From Magnetococcales bacterium (GTDB lineage Bacteria > Pseudomonadota > Magnetococcia > Magnetococcales > Magnetaquicoccaceae), in assembly GCA_015231375.1 (NCBI GenBank), contig JADGBT010000006.1:1-64000 (forward strand): 64,000 nt of DNA, read 5' to 3'. Below the pieces are notes generated by a model, which was not told where the DNA came from, did no database searches, and was given only the letters and a program-made list of their open reading frames with translations. The position numbers and the translations under genes are program-made. Positions 32,020 through 40,062 of this stretch are shown here, one piece after another. Numbering within the stretch: position 1 is the first letter of the stretch; every line of letters starts with the position of its first letter.

Positions 32020-32417
32020 AGGCGGAAATGAGCAAGGACGGCAAGATCATTGTCGTCACGATCCCCATGGTGCTGCGGCGACGCGGTGGCCGCACGATGA
32101 TCATCGCGCCGGAAGGCATGGCAGTGGCTCCTTCGTCCCCAAGAGACGACGCCCTGTTGAATCTGGTGGTCAGGGCGCATCGCTGGTTGCGCCAGATGGA
32201 AGGGGGCAAGTTTGGATCCATCAAGGAGTTGGCGGTGAACGAAAAACTCGACGTCTCCTACATCGCCAGGATCTTGCGCCTGACCCTGCTGGCCCCGGAT
32301 ATCGTGGAAGCCATCCTGGATGGACGGCAGCCGGATGTGTTGACGTGGAGGGAGTTGCGGCACCCGTTTCCCATGGATTGGGAGCAACAAAGAGAGAGAT
32401 GGGGCATGCAAGCATGA
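32016..32417 (+). CDS. recombinase-associated HTH protein
   Basis: A 133-residue basic protein from the ATG at 32016 (ATGA overlap with the recombinase). A C-terminal helix-turn-helix is visible: GSIKELAVNEKLDVSYIARI (residues ~69 to 88), then LTLLAPDIVEAILDGRQP. Proteins of this form, sometimes labelled LacI-like in annotations, follow DUF2924 and serine recombinases in many elements. It may act as recombination directionality factor or regulator; this is inference from synteny. Confidence 0.75.
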   Translation: MKAEMSKDGKIIVVTIPMVLRRRGGRTMIIAPEGMAVAPSSPRDDALLNLVVRAHRWLRQMEGGKFGSIKELAVNEKLDVSYIARILRLTLLAPDIVEAILDGRQPDVLTWRELRHPFPMDWEQQRERWGMQA

Positions 32418-32506
32418 ATAACTTTTATTATTAATATTCTTGAATGATGGATGAAAGCGATCTATGGTGCAATCTCCAACCACACCACCGCGCGAGGAAT
32501 ACCGCC

Positions 32507-32764
32507 ATGGATCGACCATTCTCCCTGACCCTGCAACAAGTTGACACCGTCCGTTTGAGCCTGGACAAAGCCATGGCCGTGTCGCGCATGGTGGCCGAGT
32601 GCGGTTCCGCCGCCCGTCCTGACCCGGATGACACGCCGCCCGCCGCTTCCCTGTTCATGGTCATGCAGGTGATCTTCGAGGAATTGGAAAAGATCGAGGA
32701 GGTGATGGCCTCTCTCGGTCGCGGCGTGCGTTCACAGCCTGACGGAATCTCCCCTGCGGACTGA
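32507..32764 (+). CDS. small acidic protein of unknown function
   Basis: An 85-residue frame from the ATG at 32507 (MDRPFSLTLQQVDTVRLSLD), with GAGGAAT upstream. It is mostly helical and ends with an acidic, coiled segment (MQVIFEELEKIEEVMASLGR). Its end overlaps the convergent repressor gene by 33 bp. No family is recognised. Because of the overlap and small size it is less certain than its neighbours. Confidence 0.45.
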   Translation: MDRPFSLTLQQVDTVRLSLDKAMAVSRMVAECGSAARPDPDDTPPAASLFMVMQVIFEELEKIEEVMASLGRGVRSQPDGISPAD

Positions 32765-33061
32765 GTTTCTCAACCCCTCCAACAGCGCCGACTTCTCGCT
32801 GTCGTCCAGCTTCCCCAAATGCAGGAGGATCTCCGCGAGGTCGTCGTCCTCGGCGTAAAAATAGGGGACAGGACATCCCAGGACAACGGCGATCCGCCTC
32901 AGGGTCTGAAAGTCGGGAACGTGTTTGTCCCGCTCGTATTGATTCATTCTGGCACTCGCCCCGGAGGGATCCATCCCGGCGGCAATCCCCAGTTCGGTTT
33001 GGGAGAGTTCTGCCCGGTCTCTGGCCTCCTTGAGTCGTTTTGGAATCGGAGTCCTGCTCAT
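32732..33061 (-). CDS. XRE-family phage repressor
   Basis: A 109-residue protein with an N-terminal Cro/CI-type helix-turn-helix: KRLKEARDRAELSQTELGIA then ASARMNQYERDKHVPDFQTL (residues ~8 to 54), and a short acidic C-terminal helix region in place of a protease domain. It is too small for RecA-stimulated self-cleavage, so induction would need another route. Two palindromic operators lie just upstream between it and the nuclease gene. It probably maintains lysogeny or controls the adjacent nuclease. Confidence 0.85.
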   Translation of the reverse strand: MSRTPIPKRLKEARDRAELSQTELGIAAGMDPSGASARMNQYERDKHVPDFQTLRRIAVVLGCPVPYFYAEDDDLAEILLHLGKLDDSEKSALLEGLRNSVRRGDSVRL

Positions 33062-33091
33062 CCCAGCCTATGCCCATGAAGTTGACGTAGG

Positions 33092-33140
33092 CTAAGATTT
33101 TCTTAGTTTCTTTGTTGCGAAGATACTAAGGAATCCTTAG
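33092..33140. promoter_or_regulatory. two 15-bp palindromic operators of the XRE repressor
   Basis: CTAAGATTTTCTTAG at 33092 to 33106 and CTAAGGAATCCTTAG at 33126 to 33140 are both perfect inverted repeats with the same CTAAG half-site, centres 34 bp apart. They sit between the divergent repressor and nuclease genes, as expected for an autoregulated XRE repressor. Confidence 0.8.
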
Positions 33141-33191
33141 TACCAGGATCGTGTTCAGTTGTTCTCCAAAGCCAAGAAGGCATGGTCCCGG

Positions 33192-33647
33192 ATGCGTCTT
33201 ACGATCTTCATGCTGGTGGGAATCTTGTTGTTGTCGCCATCTGGAGCGGTCTGCTCCGGCAATGGCGGACGGACCTATGGCGATTTGGAGGGCGTGGTTT
33301 ATCGGGGCAATCACGACGGTGACACCATCCGGTTCGACATTCCCGGAGTCCACCCACTGTTTGGGGAGAACATCCCGGTGCGGGTTCGGGGGATGGACGC
33401 ACCGGAGATCCGCGCCCATTGCCCGTTGGAAAAAGAACGGGCAGTGCGCGCCAGGGAAATGGTGCGGGAGCGGTTGAGCAAGGCGGCGCGCATCACCCTG
33501 GTGGAAATGGGGCGGGACAAATACTTCCGCATCGTGGCCAGGGTGGTGGCCGACGGGGTGGACGTGGGGGAGATGTTGCTGCGGGCTGGATTGGCCGTGC
33601 CCTACGACGGCGGCAGAAAGAACATGGACTGGTGCGAGACGAGATGA
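33192..33647 (+). CDS. secreted staphylococcal-nuclease-like protein
   Basis: A 151-residue protein from the ATG at 33192; a TTG at 33159 would add 11 residues. An N-terminal signal peptide (MRLTIFMLVGILLLSPSGAV) precedes the SNase fold: EGVVYRGNHDGDTIRFDI, with the metal-binding Asp, VRVRGMDAPEIRAHCP with Arg and Glu, and a later DKYFRIVARVVADGVDVGEML. Lambdoid prophages sometimes carry such nuclease conversion genes. Here it is under the XRE operators, so it is probably expressed on derepression. Confidence 0.82.
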   Translation: MRLTIFMLVGILLLSPSGAVCSGNGGRTYGDLEGVVYRGNHDGDTIRFDIPGVHPLFGENIPVRVRGMDAPEIRAHCPLEKERAVRAREMVRERLSKAARITLVEMGRDKYFRIVARVVADGVDVGEMLLRAGLAVPYDGGRKNMDWCETR

Positions 33648-33774
33648 AGCTTTTGCCGACAAAAAGGTTCCGGTGCCACCGTGGCGCGGACTCCCATGTT
33701 TCCCTTGGAAGCGGCGGGGGAGTTGCGTCTGCCGTAACCCGCCTGCCAGTTTTTTTCTCCATTCTCTTCACTCT

Positions 33775-34191
33775 CTATTCAGCACCATTCAACACCCCGC
33801 GACGTCCTTGTTTGATCTCGGCCCGGTGGCTTTTGGCTTCCAGGCGACGCATGCGACTCGCACGAGAAGGACGGGTCGGCCTGCGCAAAATGGGTTCTTC
33901 CATGGCCTGCCGGATCAAGTGATCCAGCCGATCCAGGGCATCCTGCCGGTTGCGTTCCTGGGTTCGAAAGCGGCGGGCATCCAGGATCAATACGCCTTCG
34001 TCCGTCATGCGGCTTCCGGCCAGGCGCAGCAAGCGTTCCCGGATCGACAGGGTGAGGATCGAGGAGTTGGCCACGTCATAGCGCAGTTGCACCGCCGTGG
34101 CCACCTTGTTGACATTCTGTCCGCCCGGCCCCGAAGCCCGCACGAACTCCAACCGAATTTCCCCCTCCGGGACCAATAGCCGCCGTGACAT
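33775..34191 (-). CDS. arfB: ArfB/YaeJ-type peptidyl-tRNA hydrolase (ribosome rescue)
   Basis: Started at the ATG at 34191 (MSRRLLVPEGEIRLEFVRAS); the frame from 34320 adds an implausible basic lead. The 138-residue protein has the catalytic GGQ loop (SGPGGQNVNKVATAVQLRYD, residues ~20 to 39) and a basic C-terminal tail (RRPTRPSRASRMRRLEAKSH) that enters the empty mRNA channel of stalled ribosomes. The GGQ releases the nascent chain. It is a host gene and marks the right side of the prophage region. Confidence 0.9.
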   Translation of the reverse strand: MSRRLLVPEGEIRLEFVRASGPGGQNVNKVATAVQLRYDVANSSILTLSIRERLLRLAGSRMTDEGVLILDARRFRTQERNRQDALDRLDHLIRQAMEEPILRRPTRPSRASRMRRLEAKSHRAEIKQGRRGVLNGAE

Positions 34192-34724
34192 CCACACCTC
34201 CTTTTCTTTGTTGCGCCCCCTGTCTCGCCCAGGACGAAGGCCACAAAGATACTCCGACCGAACCAACCGGCGCAAACGTGTGCCAACTGGGCGCGCAAGG
34301 TGTGCGACCCGGCGCGTCACGGTTTGTTCGTCGGTCGGTCATGGTGTCCCAGATCCAAAAATCGGCATGAGACACAGCATCTCTTTTTGTATTTTTACAC
34401 GCCACATTCAATATCTCAAATAATTTTTCAACCACACAGGATCGGAAAAAAGTGGCGCGCGACTTTTTTCTCGCGTCTTGCCGACCAAGTTCAAGTCCAA
34501 ACGGGTCCAATATTAGAGACCCATGTTATACATTGAATTCAAAGGCAATAAGCGGGTCCAAAACCTGTGGACCCGCGAGGGGGTGGGTCCACAGGTTTTG
34601 GAGAATGTCGCCGGAGAGAAGAGAAAAAGGCCGTTTTTCGACTCCCGTTGGCCCAGTTCCAGACCGAGTGCGTTTCCAAACTTTATTGGCTATCTATTGA
34701 AAATATTGGAATTTTTTCGATAAA
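34192..34724. other. 533-bp AT-rich spacer without a supported gene
   Basis: No convincing coding frame is seen. A 66-codon plus-strand frame at 34523 has poor composition and no ribosome site. The stretch has a GGGTCCA/TGGACCC inverted pair at ~34553 to 34593 (GGTCCAAAACCTGTGGACC then GGGTCCACAGGTTTTGGA), a ~20-bp inverted repeat on the right. It could hold the attachment site of the prophage, but nothing shows this. Confidence 0.4.
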
Positions 34725-34751
34725 AAAAGCCGCCTGGAGGAGGCGGCTTTT
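34725..34751. terminator. bidirectional intrinsic terminator
   Basis: AAAAGCCGCCT and AGGCGGCTTTT flank a GGAGG loop, with A/T tracts on both sides. It lies 29 bp beyond the 3' end of the minus-strand tRNA-Lys gene and would end that transcript. Confidence 0.85.
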
Positions 34752-34779
34752 GTGCGGAGAAAATCTTTCACAAATGAAA

Positions 34780-34855
34780 TGGTGAGCCGTGCGGGAGTCG
34801 AACCCACGACCCGCAGATTAAAAGTCTGCTGCTCTACCAACTGAGCTAACGGCCC
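34780..34855 (-). tRNA. tRNA-Lys (anticodon UUU)
   Basis: On the minus strand it reads GGGCCGTTAGCTCAGTTGG at the 5' end, forming a 7-bp acceptor with ACGGCTC (one G-T pair). The anticodon loop is CTTTTAA, anticodon TTT. The T loop is GGGTTCGACTCCC, and the encoded CCA is at 34780 to 34782. The length is 76 nt including CCA, a canonical cloverleaf. A terminator follows at 34725. Confidence 0.97.
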
Positions 34856-34965
34856 TTACAAAAAGGATGGTCTGTCTTGTTTGTTTCGACCTGACCAACG
34901 GAGGGGGACTATAGCAAAGGATTGGCGCCAGGAGAACCCCGTTTGTGAGGTTGGGTGCATTTTTT

Positions 34966-35157
34966 TTAGATTTCGTCCATCCAGGCCATTTGGATGGCTT
35001 CCAGGATCTTTTCGTTGCAGCGTTGTGGGGTGTCGTCGAATCCGGGCAGGTTCGAGACCCACTCCATCAGTTCCGTGAAACGCACGGCCATGGGATCCTG
35101 ATCCGGCAGGGTGTCGGCCAGGGCCATGGCGATTTCATGGGTGTCTGTCCACTTCAT
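34966..35157 (-). CDS. iscX: IscX (Fe-S assembly adaptor)
   Basis: The 63-residue protein MKWTDTHEIAMALADTLPDQ ending QMAWMDEI matches IscX/YfhJ: a winged-helix acidic protein with the conserved start (KWTDxxxIA) and RFTELMEWVSNLPGF middle. It binds IscS and iron and tunes the rate of cluster assembly. It overlaps fdx by 4 bp at its start and is the last gene of the operon. Confidence 0.92.
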   Translation of the reverse strand: MKWTDTHEIAMALADTLPDQDPMAVRFTELMEWVSNLPGFDDTPQRCNEKILEAIQMAWMDEI

Positions 35158-35495
35158 GAGTGACCTCTCTTCTTGTCCACATTGATGTTGATCGAATAGG
35201 GCGGAATGGTCACCACCAATCCGTCCAGCGAATCGTCCAGCACGATCTGACATCCCAGCCGACTTGTGGCCGTCAAACCGAATGCCTTGTCCAGCATGTC
35301 CTCTTCGCGTTCGTCCGCCGGGTCCAGTCGATCCAGCCATTGGGGATCCACAATGACATGACAGGTCGAACAGGCCAACGCGCCCTCGCACGCCCCCTCC
35401 AGAGCGATGTCGTGGTCGTGGGCCACCTCCAGCAAGGTGGAACCCGCTTCGGCTTCCACGGTTTGATTCATCGGGAGAAATGTCACCTTGATCAT
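35154..35495 (-). CDS. fdx: [2Fe-2S] ferredoxin of the ISC system
   Basis: Started at the ATG at 35495 because AGGAG lies 7 nt upstream; a GTG at 35516 overlapping hscA is the alternative. The 113-residue protein has the adrenodoxin-type cluster ligands CEGALACSTC and a fourth Cys in SRLGCQI, as in ISC ferredoxins. It supplies electrons to IscS/IscU for cluster formation. It lies between hscA and iscX in the operon order seen in gammaproteobacteria. Confidence 0.93.
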   Translation of the reverse strand: MIKVTFLPMNQTVEAEAGSTLLEVAHDHDIALEGACEGALACSTCHVIVDPQWLDRLDPADEREEDMLDKAFGLTATSRLGCQIVLDDSLDGLVVTIPPYSININVDKKRGHS

Positions 35496-35512
35496 GTCCG
35501 CTCCTTTGTCCG

Positions 35513-37396
35513 TCACTCGAAATCATCCACCTTGCGACCGGTCATGGCCTGTTTCAGGCTCCGGTCCATGCGCCGCTGCGCGAAAAAGCGGGTCTGGGCA
35601 TCCATCTTTTGGATCCGGTCGTTGATGGCGTCGGCGGATTGGCCCTGGGTCGTCTCCCAAAGCGCCAGCATCGCTCCCTTGACCTGTTTCAACTCTTCGT
35701 CATTCAACAGATCCCCGTCTTCCCTCAAGGCTGCGCCGGCGGCGGCCAGCACCCGATCCGCCTCCACCTTGGCCTCGTTGAACAGACGCGCCAGCATGTC
35801 TGCCTCCCCATGCTGCATCGCCTCTTGCAGCATGTTGGCGATTTCGTCGTCCGTCAATCCGTAGGAGGGCTTGACCGTGATCGATTGTTCCACCCCCGTG
35901 GTCTCCTCACGGGCCGAAACGGTCAGCAATCCATCCGCGTCCACCTGATAGGTGACGCGAATCCGCGCCGCTCCCGCCGTCATGGGGGGAATGCCCCGCA
36001 ACTCGAACCGGGCCAATGAGCGGCATTGACTGGCCAACTCCCGTTCGCCCTGCACCACGTGAATGGCCATGGCGGTCTGACCATCCTTGAAGGTGGTGAA
36101 CTCCTGGGCGCGGGCCGTGGGGATGGGGGCGTTGCGGGGAACGATCCGTTCCATCAGATCCCCCATGGTCTCGATCCCCAAAGACAACGGCGTGACATCC
36201 AGCAGCAGCATCTCCGCCGGGGCGTTGCCCGCCAACGCTTCCGCCTGATGGGCCGCGCCCAGAGCCACCACCTGATCCGGATCCAGATCCACCAGCGGTT
36301 CTCGACCAAAAAACTCCGCGACCATCTGGCGGACCAGCGGCACCCGGGTCGAACCACCCACCAGCACCACCCCTTGCAGCGCCTCCGGGGCCACCCCCGC
36401 ATCCTTGAGCACCCGGCGACAGATCGGAATGGTCCGCCAGATCAGATCGCGCACGCCGCTGTCGAACGCCTCCCGGGTGATGTGTCCCGTCTGACCGGTT
36501 GCGGAGCCGGGCAGGGGAAAGGTCACCGCGTTGGCCTCCGACAGTTCTTCCTTCACCTCTCTGGCGATCTTGCGGCAGGCCTGGATCCAGCCCGGATCCG
36601 GGTCGCTCACGCCGGTTTCGGTCATGATGCGCTGCACGATCCATTGATCCAGATCATCACCCCCCAGGGCCGAGTCTCCACCGGTCGCCATCACCTGGAA
36701 CAGCTCTTTTTCCAGTTTCAGCAACGAGATGTCGAACGTGCCACCTCCCAGATCATAGATCGCGTACAGCCCTTCGCTGCCTTTGTCCAGGCCATAGGCC
36801 AAAGCGGCGGCTGTGGGTTCGTTGAGCAGACGCAACACCTCCAGACCGGCCACCCGCGCCGCGTCCTTGGTGGCCTGACGCTGCGCGTCGTCGAAATAGG
36901 CCGGAACCGTGATCACCGCTCCTTGCAGGGAGCCGCCGAGCGCCTCTTCGGCCCGTTTCTTGAGGAGTTTGAGGATTTCCGCCGAGACTTCCACCGGCGA
37001 GACGTTGGCTTCTCCGGCCAGAATCCGCACCATGCCGCCTTCGCCGGCTTCCAGGCCGTGGGGGATGGTGGCCATGCGGGCGCGGATATCCTCCACCCCC
37101 CGTCCCATGTAACGCTTGACCGAGGCGATGGTGGATTCGGGATGGCTCAAGGCCATCTCCCGCGCCGCCTGTCCCACCCGGACGGTCTGACCGGCGCCGT
37201 AGTGGACCACGGAGGGCACCGCGCACACCCCGTCGTCATCGGGAATGCACAGAGGCTTGCCCTCCAGACTGATGGCGGCGACCAGGGAAAAGGTGGTCCC
37301 CAGATCGATTCCGACCACCCGTTTGCGGCTGCCGGGTCCGGTCTGGTGGGGGAGGAGGGATTGACCCGGCTCTGCGATCTCCAGCAATACGTCCAT
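35513..37396 (-). CDS. hscA: HscA chaperone (Hsp70) for Fe-S transfer
   Basis: A 627-residue Hsp70 from the ATG at 37396, chosen because AGGAG is well spaced before it; the ATG at 37408 abuts that site. The nucleotide-binding domain has [14 protein letters not shown] (residues ~27 to 40) and [15 protein letters not shown] (~212 to 226), followed by [12 protein letters not shown] and a substrate-binding domain with [20 protein letters not shown]. HscA binds the LPPVK motif of IscU and, driven by HscB, passes clusters to target proteins. It lies 15 bp after hscB. Confidence 0.95.
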   Translation of the reverse strand: MDVLLEIAEPGQSLLPHQTGPGSRKRVVGIDLGTTFSLVAAISLEGKPLCIPDDDGVCAVPSVVHYGAGQTVRVGQAAREMALSHPESTIASVKRYMGRGVEDIRARMATIPHGLEAGEGGMVRILAGEANVSPVEVSAEILKLLKKRAEEALGGSLQGAVITVPAYFDDAQRQATKDAARVAGLEVLRLLNEPTAAALAYGLDKGSEGLYAIYDLGGGTFDISLLKLEKELFQVMATGGDSALGGDDLDQWIVQRIMTETGVSDPDPGWIQACRKIAREVKEELSEANAVTFPLPGSATGQTGHITREAFDSGVRDLIWRTIPICRRVLKDAGVAPEALQGVVLVGGSTRVPLVRQMVAEFFGREPLVDLDPDQVVALGAAHQAEALAGNAPAEMLLLDVTPLSLGIETMGDLMERIVPRNAPIPTARAQEFTTFKDGQTAMAIHVVQGERELASQCRSLARFELRGIPPMTAGAARIRVTYQVDADGLLTVSAREETTGVEQSITVKPSYGLTDDEIANMLQEAMQHGEADMLARLFNEAKVEADRVLAAAGAALREDGDLLNDEELKQVKGAMLALWETTQGQSADAINDRIQKMDAQTRFFAQRRMDRSLKQAMTGRKVDDFE

Positions 37397-37411
37397 GGGC
37401 AATGTCATCTC

Positions 37412-38077
37412 CTATGCGTCTTGATCAAAGGCCCGATCCTCCAGACGATCCAGTTCTTCCAGATAGCGCCGATGATAACGCATCCGGTCCACCAGACGGG
37501 CGATCTCTCCCAGGGCGTCGGTTGAGGGGGGGTGCTCATGAGAATGGGCACGGCGGAACCAGTGGGCGATTTGGCTCTCTTCGACCTTCAGGCGTCCACG
37601 GGCCGTGGTTTTCAGCGTGGCCAGTTTCGGCAGAGCGTCCGGGGCCAGGGGATCCACCTCTTCCAAGGCTTCCCGGAGCGTCATCACCTCTTCCAGGAAC
37701 TCCGGATCCAACGCGGGACGCCCGGTGGATTTCCAGCCCAGCAGTTCCAGAAGATATCCGGCCCGGGCCACGGGATCGGTCAGGGTCTGCCAGGCTTCGT
37801 TGAGACGGGTGGTCCATTCCAGGGAGAGACGCCGTTCCGTGGGGCCGCGTTGGGCGAAGAAATCCGGATGCAACTGCTTTTGCAAGGCCCGATGGTTTTT
37901 TTCCAGGATGGCGGCATCCGGCTCGTAGGACGGTTCCAGGCCGAACAGGGCAAAGCGGTTCGCGCCCATGTCCGGAGGGAGCAGGGCGTTGCAGGTGGTG
38001 CAGAAGAGTCCTGCCGGAGTGGGACCCCGGCAGGACCAGCACGCCTGGGAATGGATCCGGGGAGGTGTCGGGTTCAT
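37412..38077 (-). CDS. hscB: HscB co-chaperone with N-terminal zinc-finger-like segment
   Basis: A 221-residue J-protein from the ATG at 38077, whose A is the last base of the iscA stop. The J domain carries QLHPDFFAQRG (HPD motif, residues ~69 to 71) and the C-terminal three-helix domain binds IscU. Unusually, the first ~36 residues hold two CxxC pairs (CWSCRGPTPAGLFCTTC), like the zinc domain of mitochondrial HSCB; E. coli HscB lacks it. It stimulates HscA ATPase and delivers loaded IscU. Confidence 0.92.
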   Translation of the reverse strand: MNPTPPRIHSQACWSCRGPTPAGLFCTTCNALLPPDMGANRFALFGLEPSYEPDAAILEKNHRALQKQLHPDFFAQRGPTERRLSLEWTTRLNEAWQTLTDPVARAGYLLELLGWKSTGRPALDPEFLEEVMTLREALEEVDPLAPDALPKLATLKTTARGRLKVEESQIAHWFRRAHSHEHPPSTDALGEIARLVDRMRYHRRYLEELDRLEDRAFDQDA

Positions 38078-38418
38078 CACACCTTGAAGGACTCGCCGCA
38101 ACCGCAGCGTTCCTTCTCCTTGGGATTGCTGAACTTGAAGCCGGACTTGAACGGCGAGGAGTCGAAATCCACCAAGGTGCCATCCAGGAGCAACGCCGAC
38201 TTGCCGTCGAGCACGACTCTGACGCCGAACGATTCATACACCAGATCCCCGTCTTCCACCTGATCGGCGTATTCCAGTTTGTAGGAAAACCCCGAGCAGC
38301 CCGCCGTGGTGGTGCCGATGCGGATGGCTCCATCGGGAGTGCCGCGTTTGGCGAGCATGCTTTTGGCCTGACGGGCGGCCCGTTCGGTCAGGGAGATGCC
38401 TTGTGCTGCGGTGGTCAT
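38077..38418 (-). CDS. iscA: IscA Fe-S carrier
   Basis: A 113-residue A-type carrier from the ATG at 38418; the longer frame is out of phase with the family. The three conserved Cys are present: TTAGCSGFSYKLEY (residues ~39 to 52) and the C-terminal CGCGESF. It accepts clusters from IscU or binds iron, and hands clusters to [4Fe-4S] enzymes. It is 5 bp after iscU and touches hscB. Confidence 0.94.
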   Translation of the reverse strand: MTTAAQGISLTERAARQAKSMLAKRGTPDGAIRIGTTTAGCSGFSYKLEYADQVEDGDLVYESFGVRVVLDGKSALLLDGTLVDFDSSPFKSGFKFSNPKEKERCGCGESFKV

Positions 38419-38423
38419 GGTTT

Positions 38424-38810
38424 TCAGGCTCCTTTCTGCTTGCTGCGATAGTCGGCCACGGCGGATTTGATCGCGTCTTCGGCCAGCACCGAACAGTGGA
38501 TCTTGACCGGGGGCAGAGCCAGTTCGTCGGCGATCTCCTGGTTCTTGATGGCCAGGGCTTCGTCGATGGTCTTGCCCTTGACCCATTCGGTCACCAGGGA
38601 AGAGGCGGCGATGGCCGATCCGCAGCCGAAGGTCTTGAATTTGGCATCGTCGATGACGCCGTCTTCGTTGACGCGGATTTGCAGTTTCATCACGTCGCCG
38701 CAGGCCGGGGCGCCCACCATGCCGGTTCCCACCTGGGCGTCCTGTTTGTCCAGACTGCCCACGTTGCGGGGATTTTCGTAGTGATCGAGCACTTTTTCAT
38801 TGTATGCCAT
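38424..38810 (-). CDS. iscU: IscU Fe-S scaffold
   Basis: A 128-residue scaffold protein: MAYNEKVLDHYENPRNVGSL at the start, cluster ligands in GAPACGDVMKL (Cys 37), FKTFGCGSAIA (Cys 63) and LPPVKIHCS (Cys 106), the last including the LPPVK chaperone-recognition motif for HscA. Clusters are built on it from IscS sulfur and iron. It lies between iscS and iscA. Confidence 0.97.
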   Translation of the reverse strand: MAYNEKVLDHYENPRNVGSLDKQDAQVGTGMVGAPACGDVMKLQIRVNEDGVIDDAKFKTFGCGSAIAASSLVTEWVKGKTIDEALAIKNQEIADELALPPVKIHCSVLAEDAIKSAVADYRSKQKGA

Positions 38811-38850
38811 TTGGGTTTCTCCAATCCTCGTTCCAGGGACGGTATTTTGA

Positions 38851-40062
38851 TTAATGTGCCGCCCATTTCAGGGTATGGGGATCGATGCCATCTTGCACCA
38901 TCTCCCACAACGGCGACATGTCGCGCAATTTGTTCACGGCTCCCACCACGATGCGGATGACGTGATCGACCTCTTCTGCGGTGGTGAAACGACCCAGGCC
39001 GAACCGGATCGAGGTGTGGGCCATCTCCTCGTTGACCCCCATGGCCCGCAGCACGTAGGAAGGCTCCAGGGAGGCCGAGGTGCAAGCCGATCCCGAAGAG
39101 ACCGCCACATCCTTGATGGCCATCATCAAGGATTCCCCTTCCACGTAGCTGAAAGAGATGTTGAGATTGCCCGCCACCCGGGCGTCGGCGTCGCCGTTGA
39201 GGGCCACATGGGTCAACTGGCTCATGATGCCGTTCTTGAGTTGTTCCCGCAGCAGCAGCAGGCGGTTGTTTTCGGCGGTCATCTCCTCTTCGGCGATGCG
39301 GCACGCCTCTCCCAGTCCCACCAGCAAGGGGGTGGGCAGGGTGCCGGAGCGCATGCCCCGTTCGTGTCCGCCGCCGTGCATGATCGCCTTGAGGCGCACC
39401 CGGGGTTGACGACGCACATACAGGGCGCCGACTCCTTTGGGTCCATAGATCTTGTGGGCGGAGATGGAGAGCAGATCGATGTGCATCGCGTTCACGTCGA
39501 TGGGGATCTTGCCGACTCCCTGGGCGGCGTCGCAGTGGAAGAAGACCTTCTTCTGACGACACAGCCGGCCGATCGCCTCCAGAGGCTGGATCACCCCGAC
39601 TTCGTTGTTGACCGCCATGATCGAAACCAGGATGGTCTTGGGGGTGATGGCGGCTTCCAGTTGGGCCAGATCCACCAGTCCGTTGGTTTGCACCGGCAGA
39701 TAGGTGATCTCGAACCCTTCGGATTCCAGGTGACGACAGGTATCCAGCACCGCCTTGTGTTCGGTGGTGGGGGTGATGATGTGGTTGCCCTTGTCCCGGT
39801 AGAACTGCGCCACGCCCCAGATGGCCAGATTGTCCGACTCCGTGGCTCCGGAGGTGAAGACGATCTCCCGGGGATCGGCCTTGATCACGCTGGCCACCTG
39901 TTTTCTGGCGGTGGTGATGGCGGCATCCGCCTCCCAGCCATAGGCGTGGGAACGGGAGGCGGGATTGCCGAATTTTTCCACGAACCAGGGCAGCATGGCC
40001 TCCATCACCCGGGGATCCACCGGTGTCGTGGCCTGATAATCCATGTAAATGGGTTTGTTCAT
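38851..40062 (-). CDS. iscS: cysteine desulfurase IscS
   Basis: A 403-residue PLP enzyme: [20 protein letters not shown] at the start, the PLP lysine in [18 protein letters not shown] (Lys ~206), and the mobile catalytic Cys loop [20 protein letters not shown] (Cys ~328). It takes sulfur from cysteine for IscU and tRNA thiolation. It starts inside a 4-bp overlap with the upstream NifS-like gene, so the two desulfurases are translated together. Confidence 0.96.
   Translation of the reverse strand: MNKPIYMDYQATTPVDPRVMEAMLPWFVEKFGNPASRSHAYGWEADAAITTARKQVASVIKADPREIVFTSGATESDNLAIWGVAQFYRDKGNHIITPTTEHKAVLDTCRHLESEGFEITYLPVQTNGLVDLAQLEAAITPKTILVSIMAVNNEVGVIQPLEAIGRLCRQKKVFFHCDAAQGVGKIPIDVNAMHIDLLSISAHKIYGPKGVGALYVRRQPRVRLKAIMHGGGHERGMRSGTLPTPLLVGLGEACRIAEEEMTAENNRLLLLREQLKNGIMSQLTHVALNGDADARVAGNLNISFSYVEGESLMMAIKDVAVSSGSACTSASLEPSYVLRAMGVNEEMAHTSIRFGLGRFTTAEEVDHVIRIVVGAVNKLRDMSPLWEMVQDGIDPHTLKWAAH

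Noticed and set aside
34523-34723. 66-codon frame in the arfB to tRNA spacer
   Set aside because: No ribosome site, poor composition and no family; it overlaps an inverted repeat and runs to the edge of the terminator.
34780-34855. tRNA-Lys as the prophage attachment site
   Set aside because: The element encodes a serine recombinase, which rarely uses tRNA genes, and no duplicated tRNA end is seen in the window.
36026-37525. 499-codon plus-strand frame opposite hscA
   Set aside because: hscA on the other strand is unmistakable; the frame is rich in His/Gly/Arg and has no homology signal.
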